This document shows, in pieces, positions 9,159-20,599 of a DNA stretch of 37,023 nucleotides; the first letter of the stretch is position 1, and each line of letters opens with the position of its first letter. This DNA is from Phlegmacium glaucopus. Its lineage: Eukaryota; Basidiomycota; Agaricomycetes; Agaricales; Cortinariaceae. The translations under genes and the position numbers were made by a program. The notes beneath the pieces were generated by a model. The model made no database searches, was not told the origin of the DNA, and saw only the letters and a list, made by a program, of their open reading frames with translations. Where the stretch lies: positions 18,422 through 55,444 of the forward strand of contig MU130244.1 in NCBI GenBank assembly GCA_015039465.1, in the 5' to 3' direction.

Positions 9159-12100
9159 TCAATGTTCATATTCAGAATGCTGGTTTAGGACAGGTGGTGC
9201 CGCTGGTGCGATTACGACCACTGTGATTTCTTCAATGCGCCGGCGTGTGCCGGCAGCCCCTTGTCCTGCGAACAGTATTGTACCTATATTCACTGGCAAC
9301 GCCCTTTCCTGAATCAAATACCTCTCTCCCCGGCCGTAGACGATTTTGGTACGAGGGTGCCTTGAGTTATCGAAGTGCCCTGGATAGTCGTAGTCGCCAG
9401 ATTTGGTCCTCTTTTTTACAGAATTGAGCCAGTGCTGCCCTTGAATCACTTGATCTGGGTAAATTGTCGGTGACGAGGGGCCATCGCTCGTTAAATGTCC
9501 CCAAGTGATTCCCAAACTTCGACTCGAGATCCACGCAAGGAAAATGGAGAGGACAACTTGAAGACCTTGGATATGTACATTATTATTAGTGTAAGATTCA
9601 TCTCTCAGCATGGGGGACAATAACCTTCGGAGAACTTTCGGACCAAGAAGATGCTGACATTTCTAGAGCCATGGATATGAGATCAAGACAGATGTTGGGA
9701 GAGACATCCGGTAGAAACTCACATCCAAATAGGCTTTGACAGCCAACCTCAGGTAAATGAACCCATGCTCGCAGTGAACTTTGGCTTTGGCAGGATTTTG
9801 AAGAGGGTGATCCCGAAGGTAGATGTAGAGATCTGTCAGTGGAGCAGCCTTCGAGAGAAATTTTGTTACAGCGTCGAGACCTCTCCTATAATTTGGGACT
9901 AAAATCTCCCGCCATGAGGCTACGTCCTCGGTTAAGGACATAAATGACTTCGTGTCAGGTCGTTCAATCCCCGTTATAAACGGATAGGGATTGAATATTT
10001 CACTTGATACACTTATCATTGAGAAACGGGAAAGAGAGACGACACAGCTAAGGCTTACTCGTCATTTGGATTGACCATATTTCGAAAGCATTCCAGCGCG
10101 GCATGAGCATAAACTATACCATCTACATGGTATTTGCCAGACCTGTTTTTGTCTTCGATAAATTCGATAAATAAATGTCGATATCCGTCGTTCACAACCA
10201 TATGAAAGCCCCGGGGATAATGTTGTAGGTCGAAGGGAAAGAAGTCCGGCACTCGAGAGATTCCTGAAATCAGAGAGAACCAGAGCGAATTCCATGGAAA
10301 AGGAAAGTATACCAGCCCCGCAATATCAACATTGCTTCCATTAAATTTACATTCATTGAGCTTTGTAATAAGATATTGGTCCAAAAGCAATCGGAAGTGG
10401 CTCGAGAGTTCTTTAGCCGCCGTGTCAGCCTGAGATTCACGGATCAATGTCGAAATGAAGAATGTCCGTAGGGCAATAACAGACCTTGTACAGCCAGTCA
10501 AAAAAAGCCGATAGGCTATAATAAAAGACCTTCTGCCTGATTTCACACCATGGCCGAAGATCAGAGACTTGCATGAGATTGTTTTTGAGATTGGCAGAGT
10601 CCGTTGAAGCCCGAGAACAGTGATAGATCATGGAAGCACTTAATAAGTACTCTCGAGCGCCGGAGGATCCTTCCGACCGTTGAGGACTGCATTCTATTGT
10701 ATTTATGGACGACGTACTGACTTGACGTAGGCATTGCTGGGCTAGATACGTATGAAATGCCTCTTCGTCGACATAATGCCTTCCAGATCGTAGTGTGTCG
10801 ACAAGGAAATCTTGTAGAGAAGCATGGATTACTTTGATCGGCAATCCACTTGTCTTGGGTGGAGGAATATAAAGGATAGAGTGGAGTTCGGATAAGCAGA
10901 GGTGGACATCTTCTTCGTCCAAATCAAGTAGACCCGCCACACAATATGGCGTGACTAAGTCGGGGTGCATCCAATCCCGGAAAAATAAAAATCCGAATAT
11001 CTTTAGCGTATTGGCCCAATTGTCAACGCAGGAGAGGATATGGCTATATAATGCATCCAATTCTTTGTACGGAATGTCGCCATCAATGGGTATTAACCCT
11101 ATGATAACGTCCAACCGTTTCATGGGCCGATGATGAGGAGAATCCAGATATTTCATCACAGTCGAAGCGTAAATAAACTGCCCTGAAGACTTTCGGACTA
11201 GTCGATAAATGATCTCCGCAGATGGCCAGGACTTGGGAATATAGACTGCAAGTGGATGGTTCTCTTTAATTTCTGCGAATCGACTAAGGAGAAATACTTT
11301 GATATCGGCGTCTGGTTCATACGAGTCGTCTAAGACAATGTGACGACAGGCCTGAGATTTGTTCAAAAGATTGAATGCATTCCGAATATGTGGCTCAGGA
11401 CGGCTGGCGACGAGGAAGATGATTGGGACTGGGATACGAAGAAGAGCTGTCGAAAGTGCACGGATGATGGATGATTGAATCGAAGGACCGTGACATTCGT
11501 CGAGACCGTCTATAACGATAAGCCTTGGCCATTCCTTCGTAATGGCCGGATCGACAACCGCACATGCGTTTTTCAAAGGCCGGATGATGAGTGTTTCTAT
11601 TTGTGTGTCCAAAGACTTGTGAAATACTGCAAGGTCACTTTGGACGGCGGCTTCAATGTATGTTCGAGTCTCTGGAATGGAAATGGTAAGCTGATATGCA
11701 ATTGATGCAATCAGATGTTTCTCGTTATTCCGGGATTGGGATAACCTAGAGAAGAAAAAACTGGCAACGAGGAGTCCCAATTTTGCACACATCTCCGCAA
11801 TTGTTTGAGTGATAGCTGATTTTCCAGCTCCTGCAGACCCATAAAGCCACAAAACACGCTCTGATTCCTCGATGTCTTGTATCCACTGCATAATTTCTGC
11901 TAAGACGGCCTTACGTGTATTTGGATGGCAGTTTGGTGCGTCAAAACGTTCTCCGGAGTCATGAAAAGCGCCAGTCGCGATATTTGCATAGAGAGTCTTG
12001 AAGCCTGTTCGAGTTGCAGGTTACTTAAAGGTTAAATAAGTGAGAACTCGCACTGGCCTTCTGATGTGGGTGGTGCAATGGTTTGTACGAATGTACCACC

Positions 12101-12287
12101 TTGGATGATGGTATTTCGGAGCCGTGGAAACATGGTAGGGGTTGCGAAGAGCTTAGAGTATCGAGTGTTGCTCAGCGCTAGAATCTGAAGGATAGGTTTG
12201 TAGTAGAGAACAAATCTTGCAACGTACTTTCTGGTTCTGGCTGCTGCTGATCTGAGCAATCGATGAGATCAAAATATTGACGCTCAT
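9159..12287 (-). CDS. NACHT-domain NLR-type STAND NTPase with C-terminal extension
   Basis: Core exon 10485-12004. From the methionine at 11891, the P-loop GSAGAGKS is at residues 18-25 and the Walker B segment LIVIDGLDEC at about 124-133, typical of fungal NACHT NLRs, which are oligomerising signal ATPases linked to non-self recognition. Upstream in the same exon, FHDSGERFDAPNCHPNTRKAV is the usual pre-NACHT stretch. Two upstream exons (12054-12184 and 12228-12287) fit the family (GGTFVQT motif), but the junction to 12004 is one base out of phase with the obvious GT donor, so a GC donor or a frameshift is possible. Downstream, introns at 10430-10484, 10003-10058 and 9663-9722 are all in phase and join the frame to a ~260-residue tail ending at 9159. 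I recognise no WD, ankyrin or TPR repeats in the tail. The ORFs at 9159-9620 and 9663-10019 are exons of this gene, not separate genes. Confidence 0.75.
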
Positions 12288-12756
12288 CCCGTTCCGAAAA
12301 AATTGGTCAGTGGGAATGGAAAACCTTCATCGATATGATCTACCTGGGTCCGATCAACTGATTATCGATAGTTTACGAAATCTGCCTACGGGAGATACAG
12401 GTCCCCCAAGCCATCCGTTTTAGGTACATACCTGCATCAGGAAAACCGGAATGGTGAATTTAGCAGAATTAACCAGGACAATATGCTTAAACTTACTTCA
12501 TCTAGAATCGACTCCAGATGTATGTATGCGCTCTCCTGTCGACTTATCTCTCGGCTCTACCAGAATTTTTCCCAGTACTCTTCCTTCCGATATGGGATTA
12601 GTGGGCAGTGGAGGAAGACGAAGTGGATACATTGCAATTCAAGCCTTTCCGACGGCATATATCTTCGGTCCCCCTTTTTAGAACATACACAAATCCAACG
12701 GAATCGATGCGTATCTTAGTTGCTCAACACGTTTTTCATCTACTACCATCACCCTA
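12288..12756. other. Spacer between NLR gene and Plavaka-type element; orphan TIR-like motif at 12429
   Basis: This should hold the NLR promoter. The word CATCAGGAAAACCGG at about 12429-12443 nearly repeats the terminal sequence of the element that starts 328 bp to the right. No inverted partner was found. No gene is supported; open frames here match nothing I know. Confidence 0.4.
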
Positions 12757-13074
12757 CATCAGGAAAACGGCTGGTCTGTCTTTACGCGTCTTTTGAGTCT
12801 TTGTGAAGACACAAAGACACCAAAGATGCAAAGACGTGACATCTTTGAAAAGTAAGGTACATCTCTCTCAGAGATGGCTCACATCTTTGAGAGACAGTCA
12901 ACGTCTCTCAAAGATATGGCCCCATCTTTCCCAAGATCTGCTTTGGTGTCTTTTCCATCGTCTTTGTGGATCCTTTTGGCTCCTGATTCCTTCTGAATTC
13001 CTTTTAAATGTAGTAGACATTGTTCTCTATTCTCCCGGTATCAGCTATCATGTATACACAAACATGATATAAAG
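12757..13074. repeat. Left subterminal region of the Plavaka-type element
   Basis: Dense in AAAGAC/GTCTTT and CATCTTTGA/TCAAAGATG words in both orientations, e.g. around 12773-12960. The right end of the element (about 20440-20540) carries the same GTCTTTG words in inverted orientation. Such arrays are typical transposase-binding regions of CACTA-group elements; the role is inferred. Confidence 0.65.
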
Positions 13075-13082
13075 TATTTAAT

Positions 13083-13682
13083 TAGTGATGCCAAAGTTCA
13101 GTTCAGTTCAGTTCAGCAGCATTTTTTGCTGAACTGAGAACTGAACTGACTAAGTTTTTCCTGAACTGAACTGAACTGTTAAAGAACCGGTTCGAACTGA
13201 ACTGAACTGAAGAACCGTTATAAATTCTATATTTTACTTATTATTGGAAATTCCATCGTCCAAGGACCATCCTTAGGCCTTAGGCACCCAATTTCTACTC
13301 ATGTATGATCTCAGGACCCCTTGAGAATATATAACACCACTGATTTGTATTTATGTTCCAAAATGGATAATGCTAATATATAACATAATCACATCATATC
13401 AGTGGTCATTATCTCCTTGCTCAATCATTGTTTTACTCCCAAAAGGACTTCCAAATCATTTGTACATCACCAAAGAACCAATTTCCAGGAAACATGGATC
13501 AATATATAGGAATTTCTCATCCTTCGAGGACCTATCAGTTCAGCAGTTCAGTTCAGTTCGAACTGGATGAACTGCCAATTCTCCATATGCCTGAACTGAA
13601 CTGAACTTTTCAGTTCAGTTCAGTTCAGTTCAGTCAGTTCAGGTTCAGTGAGTCAGTTCAGAACTGAACTTTGGCATCACTA
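13083..13682. mobile_element. hAT-like MITE, 600 bp, target duplication TATTTAAT
   Basis: The ends read TAGTGATGCCAAAGTTCAG and its inverse, flanked by perfect TATTTAAT duplications at 13075-13082 and 13683-13690. The arms are arrays of CAGTT/AACTG words (GTTCAGTTCAG) in opposite orientation, so the element can form a long hairpin. The insertion point is 3 bases past the stop codon of the partner gene, so the stop lies inside the duplicated target. Confidence 0.95.
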
Positions 13683-13685
13683 TAT

Positions 13686-16600
13686 TTAATCATCTGAGAG
13701 TAATATATATTCGTGGGTTTCCGCCTCATCGTAAGCATCTGAGCTTGCCCGTGATGAAATTGACTTGCTTCGTTTCCTCTTCTTTCCCTGCTCTAAGATT
13801 TCGCGAACGTCGTTGAAGATCTTGACCCAGTGATCCATTGTGAGAGCCTTGAGGGTGGGGAGGTATTGCGAAGCGGTGTTGACGTGGACTAGGGATGCCG
13901 AAGTTCAGTTCGGTTCGGTTCGGGACCCATTTTCTCAGAACCAGAACCAGAACCACTTAGGAAAACCAGAACCAGAACCAGAACCAGAACTGAACCAACA
14001 GAACCGGTTCTCTTGGTTCGGTTCTGGTTCAGAACCAGTTCAAACCATAAAAACCAGTTAAAAATAGACTTTTGTTAAGATATCACCAATTAGACAAGAA
14101 ATTCTCATTTTAAATTTTATTTTCTAAAATTACATCTTATTTCTTAGAAATAAATATATTTTGAAATTTGAGGCCAGAAGTTTGTAGTATTGGTGTTATA
14201 ACTATGACATCACTAAAAGTAAATATGAAAAGAAAAAAATACTACTAAATCATTTTGCCAGCTAGTGACAACTTTGCATTGGATTCTTGCAATAGGAGTA
14301 TATTAATATTAATAAAACCTGAAGTTATAAAGTAAATGAGACATATTATTGATTATGTACTATGCCAGACCAAAAAATGATGTACTTCTGATTGGAAATA
14401 TATTGTGTTGGTGACTTGAATAAATATTTTCATTACAGATACAGGTACATTGTGCCATTTAACCTGTAAAATAATGCAAATAAGTAAATATATTACTTAA
14501 AATTTGCCTTGGGATATAGTGGTTCAGAATGGTTCGAACCGGTTCAGAACCGGTTCTCAGATTTCTGGCCAATCAAGAACCAGAACCAGAACCAGATGGC
14601 TGAGGCCGAACCAGAACCAGAACCGAACCAGATACTTGGTTCAGTTCAGTTGGTTCTGGTTCTTGGACTGGTTCAGAACTGAACTTCGGCATCCCTAACG
14701 TGGACAGCCTTCATTTTCCCATTGCCATCAGCCTCGCGCCTGATTCCGTCACCATAGATATCCGCAGAAAAAAAACCTTTCGGACTAGCATCTTTGATAT
14801 ATTTTCCGGTCCTCCATGAGCCGAAAGCGTGATAAACCTATCATCACAATCAGCAAGATCCACAGCCACTGCCAGCCTGAGTCACTTACTGCCTGTAAAG
14901 CCAGGATTAACGCACCCGATGGCAACTCAGATTTGTCAAGTGTTTCGGGGTTAGGGACATCGTCAAAGTCAGCAAAGTGTCCATGTGCGAGTGTGTACAT
15001 TATAAGCGGGTGTTGGAAACATCCCTGCAATAGATGGGTCATAGCAGCAAGAGGCGTTAGTTTGAGCTAACAAAATGCTTAATGACTTACCCATTTCTTT
15101 GAAATCCCAGTTTCCTCATCAAGCTCGTATTCACGCCAATGGAATGGTGCTGTTGGTGGATCCCCAGAAACCGTAGTAAAAAGCTCAATGTACTGAGCTA
15201 CACTCGCTTCAAGAGTCATTGCATCGTTCTCGAAGTTTTCTTCATTTTCTTGGATATATGACCTAACAGCTGTGGCAGCCGTCGTTCCAAACCCGTTTCG
15301 CCAGCTATTGAGACGGTAGGAAATCTATTGGGGATTTTGAAGGAGAGATCAGACTTTGCAAGCAAATAAACCAGAACGTTTGAGCCCTACCAGTCCACAC
15401 CAAACATCATCTCGCTGGACAACATGAAGGTTCTCTCCAAAGGCCTTGTCGATGAGTGACTGTACATGAACGACAGAGAGTTCAGACCATGGCACCATTG
15501 TTCCTGCCATGGCCTTTGCGAGCGGCACAACGACTTGTGTGAAAGTTTTTTGGACAACTTGTCGTTCGGGTCCTGGAAGATGGTTGAGGTTCCATTTGTT
15601 AGCTCCTCCACGAAGCGCTTTCTTGGTAACTGGACCTGGCGCTGACGTTGCGGCTGATATTTTTATCATTGCAGGCTATATTGTATATTCACGTCAGATC
15701 AACATAAGAATTGTAAGACTTGAACGACACACAAGGGCTTTCTTTTTGCTTGATTTCCCACTGGCAGATATAACAGCTGCAATACGTTCAAGATCATCCT
15801 CCTCTGAATCGCCCACCATCCCACCATATCGCACCATGGAGTTGTCGTTGTCTACAGGACTGGCCATCTCATTGCGAGCATTTGACAATGTTTTATAAGC
15901 GCTGTCCCAGCCTGGAAGGAGACCAGATACCTGAGCCTGGTTGTTCTTTGCTTTCTTCGTAGGTTTCCCAGATTTTTCGCTGCTAGTATGACACAGATCA
16001 TTATCAACCAGAATCAGTAAATTGCGTTGACAAGAGACTTACAGATTACTAGTACTAGTGGCCTTGCGCTTGCTATCTGAAGTGGCATGTTTGCCTGGAG
16101 CGTCAGTACTGTGACTAGTGTTAGTGCTTCTTGCAACATTGATATCGTGCCGATTCGGTTTGTTCTTTCCTTTCCAAGATACCTTGTTCCTCTTTGGTGC
16201 CCCATCTTCTTCGTCTCTGTCTTCTGCAGCCTCACTCTCACTGGGCTCGCTCTGGGAAACTTCGTATGCTGGAGGTCTATATTCATCTTGGCTTCCCTCA
16301 GAGCCAGAGTCATTATATGGCTCTCGTGCGCTGTTCTTATCGATCACTATGGGTTTCTATGTCATCAATAATAGTAAGCCGTTTGCAAATATCCCAACAA
16401 TCACCTTGTGGTTCCAATACCTCTGCGGATTTGGCTGATGCGTAAATGTTTGGCTGAAACGGAGCCACCATTGAACGGTTCGAGGTATGTCGCTCACTCT
16501 CTTCTCTGCGGAGCTCCTCTTCAATCTGAGCCACCTTCTTGATATTATTTTTCTGTTGCTCTCTAGTTGTCTCCTTTTCAAGGGCCTCCTTCTCTCGGAT

Positions 16601-16744
16601 CTCCTTCATTTCCTGTGGCGAGCGTCGTTTGGCCTTCTGGTCAGGTACACCTGGATGGGGATTTTTTGCCCGAGGACCCATTACTATGGATTGAAAATTT
16701 GTGATGGGAGTGGATTTGCCACCTCCACGTTGAGAGGAGGCCAT
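13686..16744 (-). pseudogene. Plavaka-associated partner gene, interrupted by a MITE in its last exon
   Basis: Exons on the minus strand: 16405..16744, 16043..16346, 15733..15982, 15391..15675, 15091..15324, 14890..15024, 14698..14837 continued at 13686..13881. All introns are GT-AG and all phases agree; without the MITE the frame is 627 codons plus stop. Residues about 40-85 are a Lys/Glu-rich coiled coil, followed by an acidic low-complexity region. The conserved part begins in exon 4 (LPGPERQVVQKTFTQVVVPL, WCGLISYRLNSWRNGF) and continues through FHWREYEL, FQHPLIMYTLAHGHF and ADIYGDG. I recognise this as a family found next to Plavaka transposases in mushrooms, without a known activity. It starts 176 bp from, and divergent to, the transposase. 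The MITE at 13890-14697 adds an in-frame stop eight codons into the insertion, removing the last ~65 residues. Confidence 0.8.
13890..14697. mobile_element. hAT-like MITE, 808 bp, target duplication ACGTGGAC, inside a coding exon
   Basis: The ends read TAGGGATGCCGAAGTTCAG and its inverse, with perfect ACGTGGAC duplications at 13882-13889 and 14698-14705. The arms carry arrays of CCAGAA/TTCTGG and GGTTC words in opposite orientation (AACCAGAACCAG-like); the core is AT-rich. It interrupts exon 7 of the partner gene between the codons for VHV and NTAS. Confidence 0.95.
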
Positions 16745-16920
16745 GTTGAGCGGGGTTGGATGGGTGGGTGGGTTGAACCGTTCAAATAGTGAACATTCTT
16801 ATCAATTGGTTTGTTTGTCCATTTTTTCCATTCTTCGGTCAACAATGATTGTTCATATCAGTATGTTTTCGTCCGGCTCAACTCAAAGCCCACTCCTATT
16901 ATTGCTCCCTTATCTTACCA
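16745..16920. promoter_or_regulatory. Bidirectional promoter between partner gene and transposase
   Basis: 176 bp separate the two start codons, so both genes must share this interval. It contains a CCAAT box on the minus strand (ATTGG at about 16805-16809), an overlapping CAATTG palindrome, and pyrimidine-rich runs before the transposase start (about 16895-16918). No TATA box is clear. Shared control is inferred from the spacing. Confidence 0.6.
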
Positions 16921-19900
16921 ATGCCTCGCGCTATCAAGGTTCGCAATATACCTTGCTCATTCTGTCAACGTTCCTTCACCAACCGTGCTGGGCTCACAAA
17001 CCATGAGAGGACTCATCGCTTGCCTCCAAAGAGGGTGCGAGAACAATCCCCAGCTATCATACCACCTGACGAGCCACCTGACGAGCCACATTTTGGGAAT
17101 GGAGATGAGCCAGTTGATGGCAACGCTCAGCCCACTGTTCGCTCAACTTCATCAATCGAAATCCACCCCTTAATCAATGGTAAGTCTGAATATTTCAGAT
17201 TATATCTCAAATTTAACCAGCCATTTCAGGGCTTCCTTGCGACGCTGAAGGGAACTTTCTAGCAAATGGCGCACCACCACCACCATGGGATCACCCTGCG
17301 CCAGACGACTTCTCCCCATTTGAGAATCAAGGTGCATTCAAACTCGCCGATCTACTTTTTCGCAAGGAGCAAATGTCAGCGGGGAATATCAACGAATTGT
17401 TAGAGATTTGGGCATCCACCTTGCCCGCTGACCAAGACCCGCCATTCATCAATAAACAAGACCTGTACAACACAATCGATGCTATCAAAGTGGGCGATGT
17501 ACCATGGAAGTCATTTAGTGTTTCATTCGATGGAGAAATTCCTGAAGGCGATACAACTGCATGGAAACATGCCAGCTATGATGTTTGGTTTAGAGATCCA
17601 CGCATGGTCCTCGAAAATCAACTCAAAAACCCAGATTTCGCAAAAGAAATGGATTTTTCCCCAAAGATTGTATGTGATGAAGGTGGGAGGAGGCAATACA
17701 CAGACTTTATGTCTGGAGACTGGGCCTGGAGGCAAGCGGTGCGCAAAACACCAGTGATCCTTACATTTATCCAATCTGACATGTATACGATGAAGGATGA
17801 AATAGCGAAGAATCCAGAAAACCATGGTGCTACGTTTTGTCCAACAATTCTAGGAAGTGACAAAACTACGGTGTCGGTAGCCACTGGACAAAACGAGTAC
17901 TACCCACTCTACTTGTCAAATGGCCTTGTCCATAACAATGTCCGCCGTGCGCATCGCAATGCGCTAACCTTGATTGCGTTTCTTGCAATCCCCAAAAGTG
18001 AGCACCTGATGATCAATTCAAGTTGTCGAATGAAGAACTAACCAGTACCTTATCAGCAAACAAAGAGCACCAGGGCAGTGCTGAATTTCGCAAGTTTCGA
18101 AGGCATCTTTTTCATGGGTCTATCAGTAAAATCCTTGAAACTCTTCGGCCTGGCATGGAGACACCCAAGATTCTACGATATGCTGATGGATACTACCGTC
18201 GAACAATATTTGGGATTGGTCCTTACATCGCGGACTATCCAGAACAGGTCCTACTTGCATGCATTGTTCAGGGATGGTGTCCTCGGTGAGTTTATCTCAT
18301 ATCATCTCGTTTTTTCTCGGTTTTTAATCTCCCCATTTGTCATTTACATAGGTGCGACGCACGATGGGATGCTTTGGATGCCGAAGATACTGGACGGCGG
18401 GCACATCGACATACAGAGGCTGTATTTGAGGCGCTCGGAACAAAGGAAATGTGGGATGACTATGGAATTATTGATGATATTATGGTAAGCAGCATTCCTA
18501 TTGCTCTCGTGGCATTGACAGTCACAGCTGCTCACATCCATCACTATCTTTAGCCATTCACTCATGGATTTCCGCGGGCAGATATTCATGAGCTCCTTTC
18601 CCCTGACCTTCTCCACCAAATAATCAAGGGCACATTCAAAGACCATCTCGTTACATGGGTGACCAATTACATCAATGAAGTGCATACTCCGGCAGAGGCT
18701 AAGAAAATTTTAGCTGACATTGACCGTCGGTGAGTTCTCTGACTATCAGGCCTTTGAGTTCAATTTGATGACACATTTCATGTTTTACAGCATTGCTGCT
18801 GCACCTCCTTTTCCTGACCTACGACGATTTCCTGAAGGGCGCGGTTTCAAACAGTGGACTGGCGATGACTCCAAAGCACTTATGAAGGTATAAAATTCTG
18901 ATTCAAAACAATTTGTCCTAAGTGTCTCACTATGTCGCAATATATAGGTCTATCTTCCTGCCATCGCAGGTCATGTACCTCGACAGATGGTCCATGCGCT
19001 GAGTTCATTTATGGAGTTCTGCTACCTTGTCCGGCGTTCCGTCATCAATGATGATGATCTACTTGCCATTGACAAGGCAGTTGCTAATTTCCATCGAGAC
19101 CGTGTGATATTTGACGAGGTTCGACCCGATGGTTACTCACTACCACGCCAACACTCCATAGTTCATTATTCCCACCTTATTCGCGAGTTTGGGGCCCCAA
19201 ATGGGCTCTGTTCATCAATTACAGAGTCCAAGCACATCAAGGCCGTCAAGGAGCCCTGGCGTCGTTCAAGCCACTTTGAGGCACTAGGACAGATGCTGCT
19301 CACAAACCAGCGGCTGGACAAACTCGCGGCGGCTCGGGTGTATTTTAAGGCACGAGGGATGTTTCGGTCTCGATTTTTGGAGGGTATTGATCCGGATCCA
19401 CCACCTTTGCCTGTTGGGGGAGATGACGATGATGATGACGACGATGGAGGTGGTGTCGATGAGGAGGTTGTAGGTGATGTTTATCTGGCCCAAACAGCTC
19501 GTGAGTCCTTCATGTTGAAATCCGAAATAATATCTGACTGAAGGTCTGCCAGTTCGTCACCTTCCTTCAGATGCGGCCAATGTCGGTGCTTACCTTGCTG
19601 TTCCACAGCTTCAAAACCTCATCTCACGTTTCCTGTATCAGCAATCCAACCCCAACTGCGACCTTCCATTGAATCAAATCCCACTTGCCCTATGTACTGA
19701 ATTCAGTGGCCGTGTTCGCGTTTTTCCATCCGCAACTGCACTTTACTATGCTCCTAGTGACAAATGTGGTGTTCAAGGGATGTATCGAGAGAGAATACGT
19801 GCAGTCAAGTCGTGGCAAAAAGGTCCTGCACGAAATGATTGTGTTTTTGTCGAACAACACGCTGACGAACCAGGATTCCGTGGTCTTTTTGTTGCCCGAG

Positions 19901-20211
19901 TACGCGCATTCCTTTCTATCACCCACGACAAACACACCATACCTTGTGCTTTGGTTTCGGAGTTCAGCACAGTTGGGGACCATCCTTGTCCAGATACAGG
20001 GATGTGGATGGTAAAACCGGACTTCCTGCGAGGGGAGCGTGCCACCTTGATCATTCACCTCGATTCTATTTTACGTGGGGCACACTTGATGGGTATTGCT
20101 GGCAAGAAACATATCCCTAACCATTTGACTCTGCATAATTCTCTAGACGCCTTTGAAGCCTACTATGTAAACAAGTACATAGATCATCATGCCCACGAAA
20201 TGGCCTTTTAA
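16921..20211 (+). CDS. Plavaka-type transposase, eight exons, apparently intact
   Basis: Exons: 16921..17179, 17230..17997, 18057..18285, 18352..18484, 18554..18729, 18791..18887, 18948..19500, 19544..20211. All junctions are GT-AG and all phases agree, giving 960 residues with no internal stop. A C2H2 finger lies at residues about 12-32 (CSFCQRSFTNRAGLTNHERTH pattern), as usual for the DNA-binding N-terminus. The family core follows: SYDVWFRDP, GDWAWRQA, GSDKTTVS, YYPLYLSNG, GPYIADYPEQVLLACIVQGW, LSPDLLHQIIKGTFKDHLVTW and SFMEFCYLVRR. An acidic run of eight Asp (about 19424-19450) splits the C-terminal part. It should bind the ends of the 12757-20554 element and cut them through an RNase H-like fold; I did not assign the individual acidic catalytic residues. 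Confidence 0.85.
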
Positions 20212-20599
20212 CTCGAATTTCCCTCTGAGAGATGAGTTTGTGATTTATCTGGAAAGCCGAATCAAACAGACTGCCATCTCTGAGTCCGTTCACCCATATT
20301 TGAAGACAATGTTGCTAGTATTGTAATACATCTCAAGCAACGGAGTGTTCTCATACATGGTAATTATGAGAAAGATAGAAAAGACGAGAGCCTTAAAAAG
20401 ATGATTGTGAAAGATGTTGAGAGCAACTACGAAAGTTGAAGACACCCACCCAAAAGCAAAGACTATGAAAAGACAGGTTTTGTGAAGACAAAGACATGAA
20501 AGACGCCTTCCTGGAGACAAAGACGCCCAAGACGAACCTGCCGTTTTCCTGATGTACTTATCTTTACCTGTATATATTCTCGCCTTTTTTAGCCAAGTC

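Larger units (their letters stand above)
12757..20554. mobile_element. Complete two-gene Plavaka-type (CACTA-related) DNA transposon, 7.8 kb
   Basis: The left end TA+CATCAGGAAAACGGC (12757-12771) and right end GCCGTTTTCCTGATG+TA (20540-20554) are perfect 15-bp inverted repeats flanked by TA. Both subterminal regions carry many GTCTTTG/CAAAGAC and GCGTCTTT words pointing inward. Between them lie a divergent gene pair: the transposase (16921-20211, +), whose stop is 343 bp from the right end, and a partner gene (13686-16744, -), whose stop lay about 320 bp from the left end before MITE insertion. This symmetry supports one unit. Removing the two MITEs and their duplications gives about 6.4 kb. 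Plavaka is known as a CACTA-group family expanded in mushroom genomes; the boundary assignment here is mine. Confidence 0.75.

Noticed and set aside
9159..10019. Two independent small hypothetical genes downstream of the NLR
   Set aside because: The spacing to the NLR exon is only 35 bp, and in-phase GT-AG introns join all parts into one frame.
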